A stretch of 38,073 nt of DNA from a virus: positions 1 through 38,073 of the IMG/VR virus record IMGVR_UViG_3300010885_027908; one strand, given 5' to 3'. A program made the translations under genes and the position numbers. Under the pieces are notes generated by a model. It was given only the letters and a program-made list of their open reading frames with translations, made no database searches and was not told the DNA's origin. This document shows, piece by piece, positions 11,974-20,765 of the stretch (positions within the stretch are counted from its first letter, which is position 1; each line of letters opens with the position of its first letter).

Positions 11974-14538
11974 TTAATAACCCAAACTTTCGATCTCTAT
12001 ATGGCAAGGAGCTGCTCCGGTTACCGTTCCATAAGTTCCACCTTGCCAAGGGTAATTGGCATTGTTTGAAGTAATTTGAATAGTATCACCAGCATTTAAT
12101 GAAAATGAAGTAGACATTGATGCAGCAGCGGTAGCCGTAAAAATATCACCAAACACCTCTAAGTTTGCACCATTTTTATAAATAGTAATTAAGCATGTAC
12201 TTGATGGAGCGCTGGCATTATTGAAATAAGCTTTTAACGAATACTTACTAGAACGAGGAGCTGTAAACTTCCAAGCTGATCCTGTAGTAACCGCATTGTG
12301 TGAATCATAAATTTTAGAATCATAATTAAGTGGAGTGGTGCTCGTCATGGTTCCATTGGCGCTTGCATAATATTTAGCACTTATTAATTCATTTGCACCA
12401 ATAACTGATGGGCCTGAAAGTCTAAAAATAGATATATAGTGAGAAAATGGAGCAGAAGCTGATCCATAAAAAGTCGCAGTAGTGCTGGGTCTAGCGTCAA
12501 TATAATCTCCAGCATTTAACTGAATTAGTGTGGTTGCAACAGATAAGTTAGTTTGACCAAGTGATGCAGTTCCATAAACATCACCCATTTGAAATATACT
12601 AACACCATTTTTATATAAATTAACATAACCAGCAGTTCCAGAAGCATAAAAAGAACTTGTTGAAACTGAATAAATGCCACTAATCGGAGCCGTAAACTTC
12701 CAAGCTCCTGATCCTGTGGTAACGGCTGAATTTGTATCAATCAATTTTACATCATAATTAAATTGAACATTTGCACCTGGAGCTTGATTTGCAGATAAAT
12801 AATAATTTGCTGCCACCACCCTAGTATCCGTGTCATTACTAACTTGAACATTTGATGACCAGCCAGCAATTGGAATTTTAAATTGAACGGTTGCATTTTG
12901 ACCAGACACCAAAATAATTGATCCACTTGTTTTTACTAACGCGCTAACATTTGTGCTTTGAGATACATATAAACTAGTAGCCGTAGAGCCATCATAAAAA
13001 ACATAACCAAAGTAAAAGCTTGTGTTAATAATTGTGGAAGATGAATTAGTTGCTGCATAAGTTCCAACAATATGACCAGCGGAACCAGTGGGTAATTTTG
13101 TTGTATCAATGGATAAACCACTTGGAAGTGTAAAAGATGCAGAGCTTGCCACTGGAGTTGTCCCAGTAAAATATCCTATAACTTCTAGTGAATCACCCAC
13201 CCTTCTAGTCCGCCAACTTGCATTTGTAATGGTTCCTAAGTTTACGGGAGTAAAAGTTGTTGTTGTAATCCAATCGGTCATTACCGCACCGATAGGAATT
13301 GTTTGTGGCCCCACCTGAAAGTCATCAAAATTTACAACATATGCAACGGTTGTGGTTTGTGCCGTTATTACCGCAATTTTATAAGTATTATTTGCAGTTA
13401 ATCCGTCTGATTGAAATGTAAATGCAACTCGTCCTTGACCCGTAGCTTGATTCATTCCACGATAGCCAGTCGGTTGAGTCCAAGCGCCTGAAATAGTATT
13501 GTAAATCCATATTTCTAGCGTCTGTGTAGACGTGCCCGAGAAATCAACCGTACCGCTTACAACTTCATAAGAAAAAGATCCTGTTAAAACTTTCGCTGTG
13601 TCTTCACGATCAATTGTGAGAGCGCCTGAAATAAACCCCTGATATTGGGCGTTGGCCGCTGAATGGGTAAGTTGTCCAGACTTAGTGCCAATTAGTGGGT
13701 TTGTGCTCGTTGCCGCAAGCGCCATTTGAGTTGCGCTTAATGTTGGAGCTCCTGAAGGTGCACCGCCTAAAAAGGTCAATGTGCAAAGCGACCATGGGCT
13801 TATCGTTGCATTTTCGAAGCTTGGGTTAGCGCTTGATAAAGAAAAATAATTTTTAGCCCCACCGCCGCCACCGCTACCCGATGACCCCCAAGTTAAAGCG
13901 CCCGTTCCGTCATTTACTAATGTAGTAGACAATGCACCTTGAGCCGCTGGTAATGTTAGCGCGTAACTTGTGGTTGCCGCCGCTGGTGTGATTGTAATGG
14001 TTCCAGAGCTTGAGCCATTTAATAACAAAGAGGTTAAAGACGCTTGAGAAGCTACAAAGTTACCACTCGCATCTCTTTTTACTATTGTAGACGCTGTATT
14101 TAAATTGGTTGCACTCATGCAATCCATAACTCCAACAATTAACCATTTAGATTGTGTTGAATCGTAAACAAGAGTGACGGCGCAATTGTCTGGAAGTAAA
14201 TAACTAGACGTGATTAATTTTAATTGATTTGCACTTGATGCGGAACCAGACAAAGAGTTTAAAGTCGCGGCCGTACCGCTTGCATTTGATATGATTAAAA
14301 TTTGACCGTCTAACCCAGCAACCACACCGTTTAAAACAACGCTTGCGCCTGTAAGTTTAATATTAGTTTTTGCGCTATCAAGTGCGTTGATAGTTCCAGC
14401 GGTTGAAATTGTATTTTTAGGAAAACTTAAAGCAGCGCCTAAACCTAAATTGTAAGAAGTTGAATCGGCAGAGTTCTTACTTAAAAAGGCCGCGTTTGTA
14501 ATGCTTGCGTTTACTGATTGACCATCTATGACACCCAT
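11974..14538 (-). CDS. Tail fibre with two C1q-like C-terminal domains
   Basis: An 854-residue Ser/Thr/Gly/Asn-rich protein. The N-terminal third has fibre-type beta repeats (NLNTASTIVKRDASGNFVAS), then GSGGGGGAKNYF, a glycine hinge, and a carbohydrate-binding-like segment (SANPSFENATISPWSL). The last 280 residues are two related domains: each begins with YYxSAN, has AVTTGS-AWKFTAP and ends in a jelly-roll strand, as in C1q/TNF-like trimer heads. These probably form the receptor-binding tip. The DNA is free of frameshifts across the whole gene. Confidence 0.75.
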   Translation of the reverse strand: MGVIDGQSVNASITNAAFLSKNSADSTSYNLGLGAALSFPKNTISTAGTINALDSAKTNIKLTGASVVLNGVVAGLDGQILIISNASGTAATLNSLSGSASSANQLKLITSSYLLPDNCAVTLVYDSTQSKWLIVGVMDCMSATNLNTASTIVKRDASGNFVASQASLTSLLLNGSSSGTITITPAAATTSYALTLPAAQGALSTTLVNDGTGALTWGSSGSGGGGGAKNYFSLSSANPSFENATISPWSLCTLTFLGGAPSGAPTLSATQMALAATSTNPLIGTKSGQLTHSAANAQYQGFISGALTIDREDTAKVLTGSFSYEVVSGTVDFSGTSTQTLEIWIYNTISGAWTQPTGYRGMNQATGQGRVAFTFQSDGLTANNTYKIAVITAQTTTVAYVVNFDDFQVGPQTIPIGAVMTDWITTTTFTPVNLGTITNASWRTRRVGDSLEVIGYFTGTTPVASSASFTLPSGLSIDTTKLPTGSAGHIVGTYAATNSSSTIINTSFYFGYVFYDGSTATSLYVSQSTNVSALVKTSGSIILVSGQNATVQFKIPIAGWSSNVQVSNDTDTRVVAANYYLSANQAPGANVQFNYDVKLIDTNSAVTTGSGAWKFTAPISGIYSVSTSSFYASGTAGYVNLYKNGVSIFQMGDVYGTASLGQTNLSVATTLIQLNAGDYIDARPSTTATFYGSASAPFSHYISIFRLSGPSVIGANELISAKYYASANGTMTSTTPLNYDSKIYDSHNAVTTGSAWKFTAPRSSKYSLKAYFNNASAPSSTCLITIYKNGANLEVFGDIFTATAAASMSTSFSLNAGDTIQITSNNANYPWQGGTYGTVTGAAPCHIEIESLGY

Positions 14539-14548
14539 TTAAATCCCC

Positions 14549-15319
14549 TTATGCGTAGCTTACCGCTGGCGGTATAATTCTGTAAACCATTTGACCCGTT
14601 GTATATAAAAAAGGAAAGTCGGGCAGCATCTCTTTAAACTGATAACCCATTCCTTTACCATCGTATGAAGTTTTTTCTAACGTGCAATTAAACACAGTGT
14701 TTGGTGAGGTAGTGTCTGGACAAAACTCAAGCGGTCTACCCTTTGATCCCCATTGTAATAATGGCGCCCATTCGTTAGTGCATTTTAATTCTGGTTCATA
14801 TTTAAACTCGACCTGAAAGAATTGGTGAGTCGCAAAGTAAATTGTTTCCTTTATACCGCTTGCCGATATATTCGGAGTTCCTATCATTTTTTGCATAAAC
14901 GAAGGCGGCAAGTATGTATACCCAACTAAGGTGGGGATTAATAAAGTGCCAGCGGTTGAGGTTGAAGTATAACTAAGCGCACCCGTTTTGTCCGTTGCTG
15001 TAAATCCTAAAGTCGTACCAATCGAGGTCGCAAGTCGTGGCCCAGTTCCAAACAATAAACTTAAATAAGATCCCGCGCTGGTAATCGTAACGGTGTTAGT
15101 CGTTGAAGTTCTTGTGATTGAATAAGAGTAGGTGTTTACAGGGTCAGCCGCGCTCATTGCTCTAATCACTTCAACCATTAAATCTTGAAGTGAATAAAAC
15201 CCAGTGTTTAAGGTTGCCAATATTGTTGGGCCACCACTAGCAGCCACAAAATCAAGAGAACTATTCGCACTCGACACCTGAAGCCCATAAGTAAAACTTG
15301 ACCCATTCTTTAATGCCAT
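14549..15319 (-). CDS. Distal tail protein candidate
   Basis: A 256-residue protein between the tape measure and fibre genes. Its first half is beta-rich (SSFTYGLQVSSANSSLDF, YSYSITRTSTTNTVTITSAGSYLSLLFGTG), and the second half contains a conserved-looking VEFKYEPELKCTNEWAPLLQWGSKGRPLEF. The start overlaps the tape measure stop by one base (TAATG), so it is translationally coupled. Position matches distal tail or tail-tip adaptor proteins of siphoviruses. Sequence evidence for a specific family is weak. Confidence 0.6.
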   Translation of the reverse strand: MALKNGSSFTYGLQVSSANSSLDFVAASGGPTILATLNTGFYSLQDLMVEVIRAMSAADPVNTYSYSITRTSTTNTVTITSAGSYLSLLFGTGPRLATSIGTTLGFTATDKTGALSYTSTSTAGTLLIPTLVGYTYLPPSFMQKMIGTPNISASGIKETIYFATHQFFQVEFKYEPELKCTNEWAPLLQWGSKGRPLEFCPDTTSPNTVFNCTLEKTSYDGKGMGYQFKEMLPDFPFLYTTGQMVYRIIPPAVSYA

Positions 15320-17328
15320 TAAGAAGCCCCGCCCTGATTAATTTGAACATATGAAAATGAAGTTGCATCCGTTTCCGATCTTATCATTTCCATAAGAGTA
15401 CGTTTTGTTTGCTCAGTTTCAAAGTAATTTCCCTGAACAGCAATCGTGACGCTTTTCTGTGTCTTGGCCGCTTCAGCCGTTTGTAAATCTCCCACGGTGC
15501 TAGGCGCTTCACTTGAAGCAGATGCCCCACCGCCGCCACCGCCAGTGCTTGCGCCAATTCCGCCACCGCCGCCACCCGCTGCACTTCTCAACATTCCAGA
15601 CAAAGCAAGCAATGCGCCCCCTTGAGCAATCACTTCTGGTTGAAAAGTTCCGATACCAGTCGCCAATAATTCCGAACCTTGAGCCTCTGCAATGTCAGCG
15701 ATAGAGTTTAACATAAACCCCCTCATTGCTTCGGCTGCATTTTTAGAACCATCACCCAACGCAATGAATGCGCTTTTTGCGTTAGTCTTTAATGATTTAA
15801 AAGCAACGTCTCCAAGCTTCGCAAAATTTCCAACGTCCTTAGAGGCATCAAGCGCTGCGGCCTTCCAACCTTTACTAAAACCAGAACTGGTATTAGCAGA
15901 GACTTTAGCCGCTTGATTTGCCGCTTTTATTTCATCACCCTTGCTGTCTTCAATTAATTTTTGAACATCAAGAGCGTATTTTCTTTTTATCTCGAACTTC
16001 TCTTGCTCGGCTAACGCTATCGCTGGCCCGCCTTCTTTTAATGCCTTCTCATCGGCTTCTCTTATTTTATTATTTGTTTCAAGTTCAAGATTAACAAGCT
16101 CTTCAGCGCGATGTTTTTTCATTTCATCGGCGTCAGTTTCAAGAGCAATTTCCGCTTGAATTCTTGCTTCTTTTAACTTGAGAATGTCTTGATTAAACTT
16201 AGTTTCAGCCTCGCGCTTATCTGGGCCTTTTTCTTTTTTCTCTGCATTCTTTGCGCGTTCTTTATCTTGCTCTTCTCTTTTTTCTAAATATTTATCATAC
16301 TTTTCTAATTCACTCTTGGAGTCTGCAAGAGCTTTTTTAGCGTTTTCGTAAGTGCCTTTATAATTGTTATAAATACCATTTACGGTCGAACCGTATTTAG
16401 TATACATGCGCTCGGCTTTAGACACCTCTTCAGTTTGTGACTTTATTTGCTCGCGAAGTTTTTCCGCCTGAGCTCTGGTTCTTTCTATTCCGCTTCCATA
16501 ATTGGCGGTCAAAGTATTTCCAAGATTCTTGATTGCACCTGAAGCCATCGAGATCATGGTTCTAAAATTAGAACCAAACATTTGTTCGTATTTTACAATT
16601 ACAAATTCAAATATTTCATTAATGCCAACTTTAAGTTTTTGGTAAGATACTGTTAAAGAGTTAACATCTTCTTTCGCACCCTTTAAAGAGGTTTTCCCTT
16701 TTTCCATTGTTGCGTTTAAAATGGCTGTCTTTTTATCTTGCTCTGATAAATCAGAAACCATTTTATTAACACTATTAGCATAATCACGAAGAGCTTTATC
16801 GCTATCAATAACAATACCCATGTGCTTAAGCATTCGGACGTTACCCGAAGCCATAGCCATAGAAATTCTGTCGAAATTACTTGCTAAGTCGCCACCGAAA
16901 ACGGTTGTAACTTTTCTAGCAAGCTCCATGATTTCAGGAATACGGTTCGCGTTCACTCCAAGCTCGACGATTGCCTTATTGGCTGACTTAAGCGCATCGT
17001 TCATGGTCATGAAGCCAGCCGTTGACTTCTCAAGACCCTCTCTTAACACGCTTGGAACTAAGCCCGCATTTGTGGCTAATAAATCAAATTGAGTGCTAAC
17101 ACGATTAATTTGTTCGGCTTCCAAAGTAAGGTCGAAGCCCTTTTTTAAAGTTAAAAGCGCAGTAGCTACAACGCCAAGAGAAACACCCATTGTGGCAAAG
17201 CCTTCAATGAGTCCCGAAATGTTTTCGACTTCGCCAAGTTCACCCAAAACTTTTTTCGCTTCTTGGGCGTTATGAATAAAGTTCTTAGCATCTAAGTCGA
17301 TATGAAAGATTTGTTTTTCTTCTGCCAT
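15319..17328 (-). CDS. Tape measure protein
   Basis: A 669-residue protein with long helical and coiled-coil stretches (about residues 270-460, rich in Glu and Lys), a hydrophobic segment near residues 44-64 (GFATMGVSLGVVATALLTL), and a glycine-rich stretch near 580-610. These features plus its place directly after the two overlapping tail chaperone genes identify it. At about 1.5 angstrom per residue it would set a tail of roughly 100 nm. A C-terminal TIAVQGNYFETEQTKRTL motif is typical of tape measures. It has no peptidoglycan hydrolase domain that I can see. Confidence 0.9.
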   Translation of the reverse strand: MAEEKQIFHIDLDAKNFIHNAQEAKKVLGELGEVENISGLIEGFATMGVSLGVVATALLTLKKGFDLTLEAEQINRVSTQFDLLATNAGLVPSVLREGLEKSTAGFMTMNDALKSANKAIVELGVNANRIPEIMELARKVTTVFGGDLASNFDRISMAMASGNVRMLKHMGIVIDSDKALRDYANSVNKMVSDLSEQDKKTAILNATMEKGKTSLKGAKEDVNSLTVSYQKLKVGINEIFEFVIVKYEQMFGSNFRTMISMASGAIKNLGNTLTANYGSGIERTRAQAEKLREQIKSQTEEVSKAERMYTKYGSTVNGIYNNYKGTYENAKKALADSKSELEKYDKYLEKREEQDKERAKNAEKKEKGPDKREAETKFNQDILKLKEARIQAEIALETDADEMKKHRAEELVNLELETNNKIREADEKALKEGGPAIALAEQEKFEIKRKYALDVQKLIEDSKGDEIKAANQAAKVSANTSSGFSKGWKAAALDASKDVGNFAKLGDVAFKSLKTNAKSAFIALGDGSKNAAEAMRGFMLNSIADIAEAQGSELLATGIGTFQPEVIAQGGALLALSGMLRSAAGGGGGGIGASTGGGGGGASASSEAPSTVGDLQTAEAAKTQKSVTIAVQGNYFETEQTKRTLMEMIRSETDATSFSYVQINQGGAS

Positions 17329-17745
17329 TTATTGCATCCTTTGAACAGTGTCAAAAAAGCTTTCGATAGCGGCAACGGTCGCAGGGTCAGTGGGATCGAG
17401 TGCCCTACGTTCTAACTTATCCTCTCGCCCAATTGCTCGAAAGTAAAACACCTTGCGAATCTTTTCGTAATACTCTGAATCGCCTAGAGAAATTGAGGCA
17501 ATGTCGCATTCTGCAACATATTTTTCAGCTTGCTTGCGTTGTGATATTTTTCTGGCACTTTGTAACAAAGAAAAAAACCGAGTCGCTGGCATGTTAAGAA
17601 CTTGCTCGGCTGTCCAACCAAACATTAAACAAGCTTCAGCGGTAAGATCGGAAGCGCTAATTTTTACTTGTTCAACTTTTTCTTTTAAGTTATTGGCTTT
17701 TTTTTTTCGTTTTCTTGGTCTGCTTGAGCTTTGCCAGTCACACAA
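17329..17745 (-). CDS. Tail assembly chaperone T part, made by -1 frameshift from the upstream gene
   Basis: This frame overlaps the upstream chaperone gene by 61 bases and lies one register back. Its own ATG (MCDWQSSS) codes for an unlikely N-terminus, and the sensible protein begins only after the A-run (KKANNLKEKVEQVKISASDLTAEACLMFGWT...). As in the lambda G/GT system, the product is probably a fusion of residues 1-122 of the upstream protein with this segment, reading 18068 to 17329. The GT protein binds the tape measure during tail assembly. It directly precedes the tape measure gene. Confidence 0.8.
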   Translation of the reverse strand: MCDWQSSSRPRKRKKKANNLKEKVEQVKISASDLTAEACLMFGWTAEQVLNMPATRFFSLLQSARKISQRKQAEKYVAECDIASISLGDSEYYEKIRKVFYFRAIGREDKLERRALDPTDPATVAAIESFFDTVQRMQ

Positions 17746-18068
17746 TCAAGTGTTAATGCGAACAATGCGGACGCTTGCGAGGTGCTCATCTTTTCAATGT
17801 CTTGATGGGTGATGGTATCACATACCGCTTTAAACAAATTAAAGTAACAATCGACAAGCTCTTCGCCTGATACCTTTTCAGCGTCCTTGAGTTCGACGAG
17901 TTTTCCAAGTGCTTGGGTGTACTGGTAAAACTCAAGAACGCTAATTGGTTTAATATTGTGAATCTTTCCATTGAACCTAAACGGAACCGACACCGCAACC
18001 ATAGCATCTAAATCGCTAACGATTGGTACATTGTCTTGTCTCGCTGGTTTTAAGTTAAAAAGATTCAT
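17685..18068 (-). CDS. Tail assembly chaperone (G-like)
   Basis: A 127-residue protein (MNLFNLKPARQDNVPIVSDLDAMVAVSVPFRFNGKIHNIKPISVLEFYQYTQ...) with a small beta start and a helical body, the usual composition of tail chaperones. It lies between the tube protein and tape measure. Its tail QADQENEKKKPIT ends just after a run of ten A residues where ribosomes can slip back one base into the next frame. Both the short and fused forms are expected, in unequal amounts. Confidence 0.85.
   Translation of the reverse strand: MNLFNLKPARQDNVPIVSDLDAMVAVSVPFRFNGKIHNIKPISVLEFYQYTQALGKLVELKDAEKVSGEELVDCYFNLFKAVCDTITHQDIEKMSTSQASALFALTLDCVTGKAQADQENEKKKPIT
17698..17707 (-). other. Programmed -1 frameshift site (run of ten A)
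   Basis: On the minus strand GAA-AAA-AAA-AAG can slip to the -1 register at the ten-A run, joining the G-like frame to the T frame. Position in the overlap between these two genes is exactly that used by siphoviruses. No strong downstream stem was noticed. Confidence 0.75.
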
Positions 18069-18075
18069 GAATCAA

Positions 18076-18609
18076 TTATGTCCCATATTTGAAGAAACGG
18101 TTAGGAGTAACAGACTCGTCTGGTAAAATATTCCAAACAATTTTAAGTTTAGCTTGCTCAGTTGGGCCGTATGTAATGCTTGATTCAGCGCTTGCAACCG
18201 CTTTCCAGAAAGTATAGTCGCCAGATAAATCAAGTGCGCCCTTGCTTTCAGGGTGTAACACTAAACTTTTAGCGTTAGACAAATCACTGTCACCAATATT
18301 TTGATTGAACGTGATTGTTCCAGAGGTTCCAGTTCCAGACAAAGTTGCATGAGGAAATACTACTTTCCAAATGTCTTTGCTTTGAATTTCTGCTAACTCG
18401 GTTGTCACAGTTACTTCAACACCAGAAACACGACGATCTCTGATTGTAGTACCGCTTTGGTCTGCTAAAATATTTGCTTTGCTGTATTTAGCTGAAATTA
18501 CAACATTTCCCAAACTACCACCTAGATCAACTTCAGAACCCGAAGTTCCAAATTTTACGATCATTGGGGTTAATTCCATATTACTTGTTGTTACTATTGC
18601 CTGACTCAT
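18076..18609 (-). CDS. Major tail tube protein
   Basis: A 177-residue protein, rich in beta strands and Ser/Thr/Gly, starting MSQAIVTTSNMELTPMIVKF. The pattern VVISAKYSKANILADQSG...VSGVEVTVTTELAEIQSKDIWKVVFPHATL is typical of phage tube proteins, in which the EVTVTTELAEI strand pairs between subunits. AAAGGAGAAAAAT precedes the ATG. It lies upstream of the chaperone pair and tape measure. No sheath gene accompanies it, so the tail is non-contractile. Confidence 0.8.
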   Translation of the reverse strand: MSQAIVTTSNMELTPMIVKFGTSGSEVDLGGSLGNVVISAKYSKANILADQSGTTIRDRRVSGVEVTVTTELAEIQSKDIWKVVFPHATLSGTGTSGTITFNQNIGDSDLSNAKSLVLHPESKGALDLSGDYTFWKAVASAESSITYGPTEQAKLKIVWNILPDESVTPNRFFKYGT

Positions 18610-18621
18610 ATTTTTCTCCTT

Positions 18622-19152
18622 TTAAATTAAACTTTCGTAATGCTGAACCGCTAACTCCACCGATACTTCCTTACGAAATATCGCCCTTGGGTCATCGGGG
18701 CTTTTAGCGTCCGAGTACAAAGGCGAGAATTGCGCGTTCTCAATCACAACCACAATCTTGACCTTACCATCACCGCTAGTCAAACTCGCTTGGTCTAAAA
18801 GCCCAACGAGTGCGGCCTGATAACGGTAAGCTTTTAAATAAATACGCTCTGCATCTTTATCTTCAATCACAACGGTGACATTTAACCGAGTCTCAGCATT
18901 GATGTGATTTTGACCACGTTCGCGCTTTTTAAAGTCCATTCGCTCGGGAATAATAAAAACGGCTGGCGTTCTGTATGCCTTTGCTCTTTGATAAATAAAG
19001 TAATCCGCTGGAGGGTCAACCGCTACAACTGGATATGTGGAAGCATGAGCCGCTCCGACTTGTAACAATGCCGCCGCCATGTTCGTGGTTAAGTAATTCT
19101 TAATGAGATAAACGTCAGACTCAACTAACTGAAGACCGATACTGGATGGCAT
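18622..19152 (-). CDS. Tail terminator candidate
   Basis: A 176-residue protein immediately upstream of the tube gene. The strand/helix pattern (YPVVAVDPPADYFIYQRAKAYRTPAVFIIPERMDFKK...NVTVVIEDKDAERIYLKAYRYQAALVGLLDQ) fits the family of tail terminator or minor tail proteins that cap the tube at the head end. It overlaps the previous gene by one base. Assignment rests on gene order and fold pattern. Confidence 0.6.
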   Translation of the reverse strand: MPSSIGLQLVESDVYLIKNYLTTNMAAALLQVGAAHASTYPVVAVDPPADYFIYQRAKAYRTPAVFIIPERMDFKKRERGQNHINAETRLNVTVVIEDKDAERIYLKAYRYQAALVGLLDQASLTSGDGKVKIVVVIENAQFSPLYSDAKSPDDPRAIFRKEVSVELAVQHYESLI

Positions 19153-19619
19153 TACTCAGGGCTCCCTTCTTTTTGAAGGATTAAAAAATCATTAATAGAT
19201 TGTTTAATTTTATTTTTAAACTCATCTCCCCATGTAGTAAATGAACGTGCAATGTCTGCATATTTTGCATATTCAATGCTTGTTGAAATGGTCATTGAGT
19301 GATCGGTTACAATTTTATATTGACCATTACTTGGGCCCACAACGGCTTTAAATAAAGCGCCAGTGGCAACCATGGTCTTACTTCCACTGCCATCATAAGA
19401 AGCATATTTTTTTAACTTATAAGTTCTGTAAGGTTCTTTTACCGTATCCCAAGCTTTGCCTTCTGAAGCGTTCTCAGTAAACCATCGCTTTCTTTGTGCG
19501 TTTTGGTAAATGCGGTAAATGTTTCGGTTTAAGAATGAACGCATTGCTTTCCCGCGGTCAATCATTCCCGCAAGCTTCATTTCAACGCTGTCATCCTTGG
19601 AACCAAACGAAACGCTCAT
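19152..19619 (-). CDS. Tail completion / virion morphogenesis protein
   Basis: A 155-residue protein. The middle (RWFTENASEGKAWDTVKEPYRTYKLKK...TMVATGALFKAVVG...ISTSIEYAKYADI) closely matches the Mu gpG-type virion morphogenesis family: a W-containing helix, a G-x-W motif, a TGxL turn, and an EYAxY strand near the end. Such proteins complete the head-tail joint. The start overlaps the upstream stop by 4 bases. Confidence 0.75.
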   Translation of the reverse strand: MSVSFGSKDDSVEMKLAGMIDRGKAMRSFLNRNIYRIYQNAQRKRWFTENASEGKAWDTVKEPYRTYKLKKYASYDGSGSKTMVATGALFKAVVGPSNGQYKIVTDHSMTISTSIEYAKYADIARSFTTWGDEFKNKIKQSINDFLILQKEGSPE

Positions 19620-20281
19620 CGGTTAGGCGCCACATCTAGAACGCCACCAAGAGAGCTGCCCCAAAGAGGAGCAAGCGCTTGACCTTGACGATTCTCGTAA
19701 TAGTCGTTTCTTAATTTCATTGCTTCAGTTCGAGCGTCTTCAGACGATTTCTTAAATTGAATAATAATCTTTTCGCGTTCACCGTCTGGTAAATCTTGCA
19801 TCTTGTAAGTATCTGCGAACGTGTCAGCGAAACGAAGGGCTAGTTTTTGATAAGCCTCGGCACTCGCATAAGTTAAGGCAGCGGTTTGAAGCCCGCCAAT
19901 TACTTGGGAGTAATCATCACCAGCCGCTAAAAAATTAGATGCAAGCCTTAAAAAGCTTTGAAGTTCAGTGTCTAAAAAGTATTGAGAATAGTAAGTGCAT
20001 TCGATAACGTCACCCGATACAGGTGCGGCCACTAATTGAAAATAACCCGTCACCAAATCATCATTCGAAACATCGGAATTAAGTAAGCGAACTCCATTTT
20101 TATAAACACCAAGAAAGCCCGTTGCTGTAGTGAGGTCAGTAATTCTACGAAATTCGAAAGTCTTAAAAATTGTATTAGTGCCATTTATGTCACCAAAGAC
20201 GCGCTTAAATGCTCGAAGGCGGTCGGTTGAATTGTCAGAAAGCTTTGTTCTTAAGTCGCTTAATGCTGTCGTCCAACTCAT
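19616..20281 (-). CDS. Head-tail connector-region protein
   Basis: A 221-residue protein starting MSWTTALSDLRTKLSD. A beta half (FRRITDLTTATGFLGVYKNGVRLLNSDVSNDDLVTGYFQLVAAPVSGDVIECTYYSQYFLD) resembles a short structural domain found in phage connector or tail proteins. A helical half (LRLASNFLAAGDDYSQVIGGLQTAALTYASAEAYQKLALRFADTF) looks like the helical bundle of head-completion proteins. It overlaps both neighbours by 4 bases. Role inferred from order only. Confidence 0.6.
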   Translation of the reverse strand: MSWTTALSDLRTKLSDNSTDRLRAFKRVFGDINGTNTIFKTFEFRRITDLTTATGFLGVYKNGVRLLNSDVSNDDLVTGYFQLVAAPVSGDVIECTYYSQYFLDTELQSFLRLASNFLAAGDDYSQVIGGLQTAALTYASAEAYQKLALRFADTFADTYKMQDLPDGEREKIIIQFKKSSEDARTEAMKLRNDYYENRQGQALAPLWGSSLGGVLDVAPNR

Positions 20282-20706
20282 TTAAAAACCCCTAACTGAA
20301 TTAATGCGTCAAAGAGAACAGTGTCCTTCTCTAAAATCACATAGTTTAAGCCAAGCTCTTTCATTACCGCTGCCTTGGCATAGCATTGATCCGCTTCGGG
20401 TTCATTCGCTGGCTCATCGACATATAGTGTGGTTGTGGTCAAGTCGTCGCCAAGTCTAGCAAATGGAAAAAATTTATCAAAGCGCTTCATGCGGTCATAA
20501 TGCTTGTATCTCTGACGAAGCTCGTCGTGATACCAATTTCGAATGTATGTAGAACTTTTAGCGATAGTTTCAGCAAGTGTCTTAAACTCTTGTGATGGCT
20601 TTTCGACATCACGAATTGGTTTTTCTATTGTTCTTTGTACTACCTCTTCAGGTGTTTCAGATTTATAGATGACCGACAAACTCTTGCCCTGTTTTATTCT
20701 CGCCAT
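20278..20706 (-). CDS. Hypothetical head-completion protein
   Basis: A 142-residue basic protein following the major capsid gene after a strong hairpin (20722-20748). N-terminal charged region, helical middle (EFKTLAETIAKSSTYIRNWYHDELRQRYKHYDRMKRF), and an acidic end. AAGGGGAAATTT before the ATG gives a good ribosome site. Its place suggests a head-tail adaptor, but I do not recognise a family. Confidence 0.6.
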   Translation of the reverse strand: MARIKQGKSLSVIYKSETPEEVVQRTIEKPIRDVEKPSQEFKTLAETIAKSSTYIRNWYHDELRQRYKHYDRMKRFDKFFPFARLGDDLTTTTLYVDEPANEPEADQCYAKAAVMKELGLNYVILEKDTVLFDALIQLGVFK

Positions 20707-20721
20707 TAAATTTCCCCTTAA

Positions 20722-20748
20722 GGGTAGGGTAGCAGTGCCACCCCACCC
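20722..20748 (-). other. Near-perfect hairpin between major capsid and next gene
   Basis: On the minus strand two GGGT arms pair with two ACCC arms with one mismatch after each, closed by GCA/TGC. No T-run follows, so it is more likely an mRNA-stabilising or processing hairpin behind the capsid gene than a terminator. Confidence 0.6.
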
Positions 20749-20765
20749 GTCAAGAGTAAAATTAA

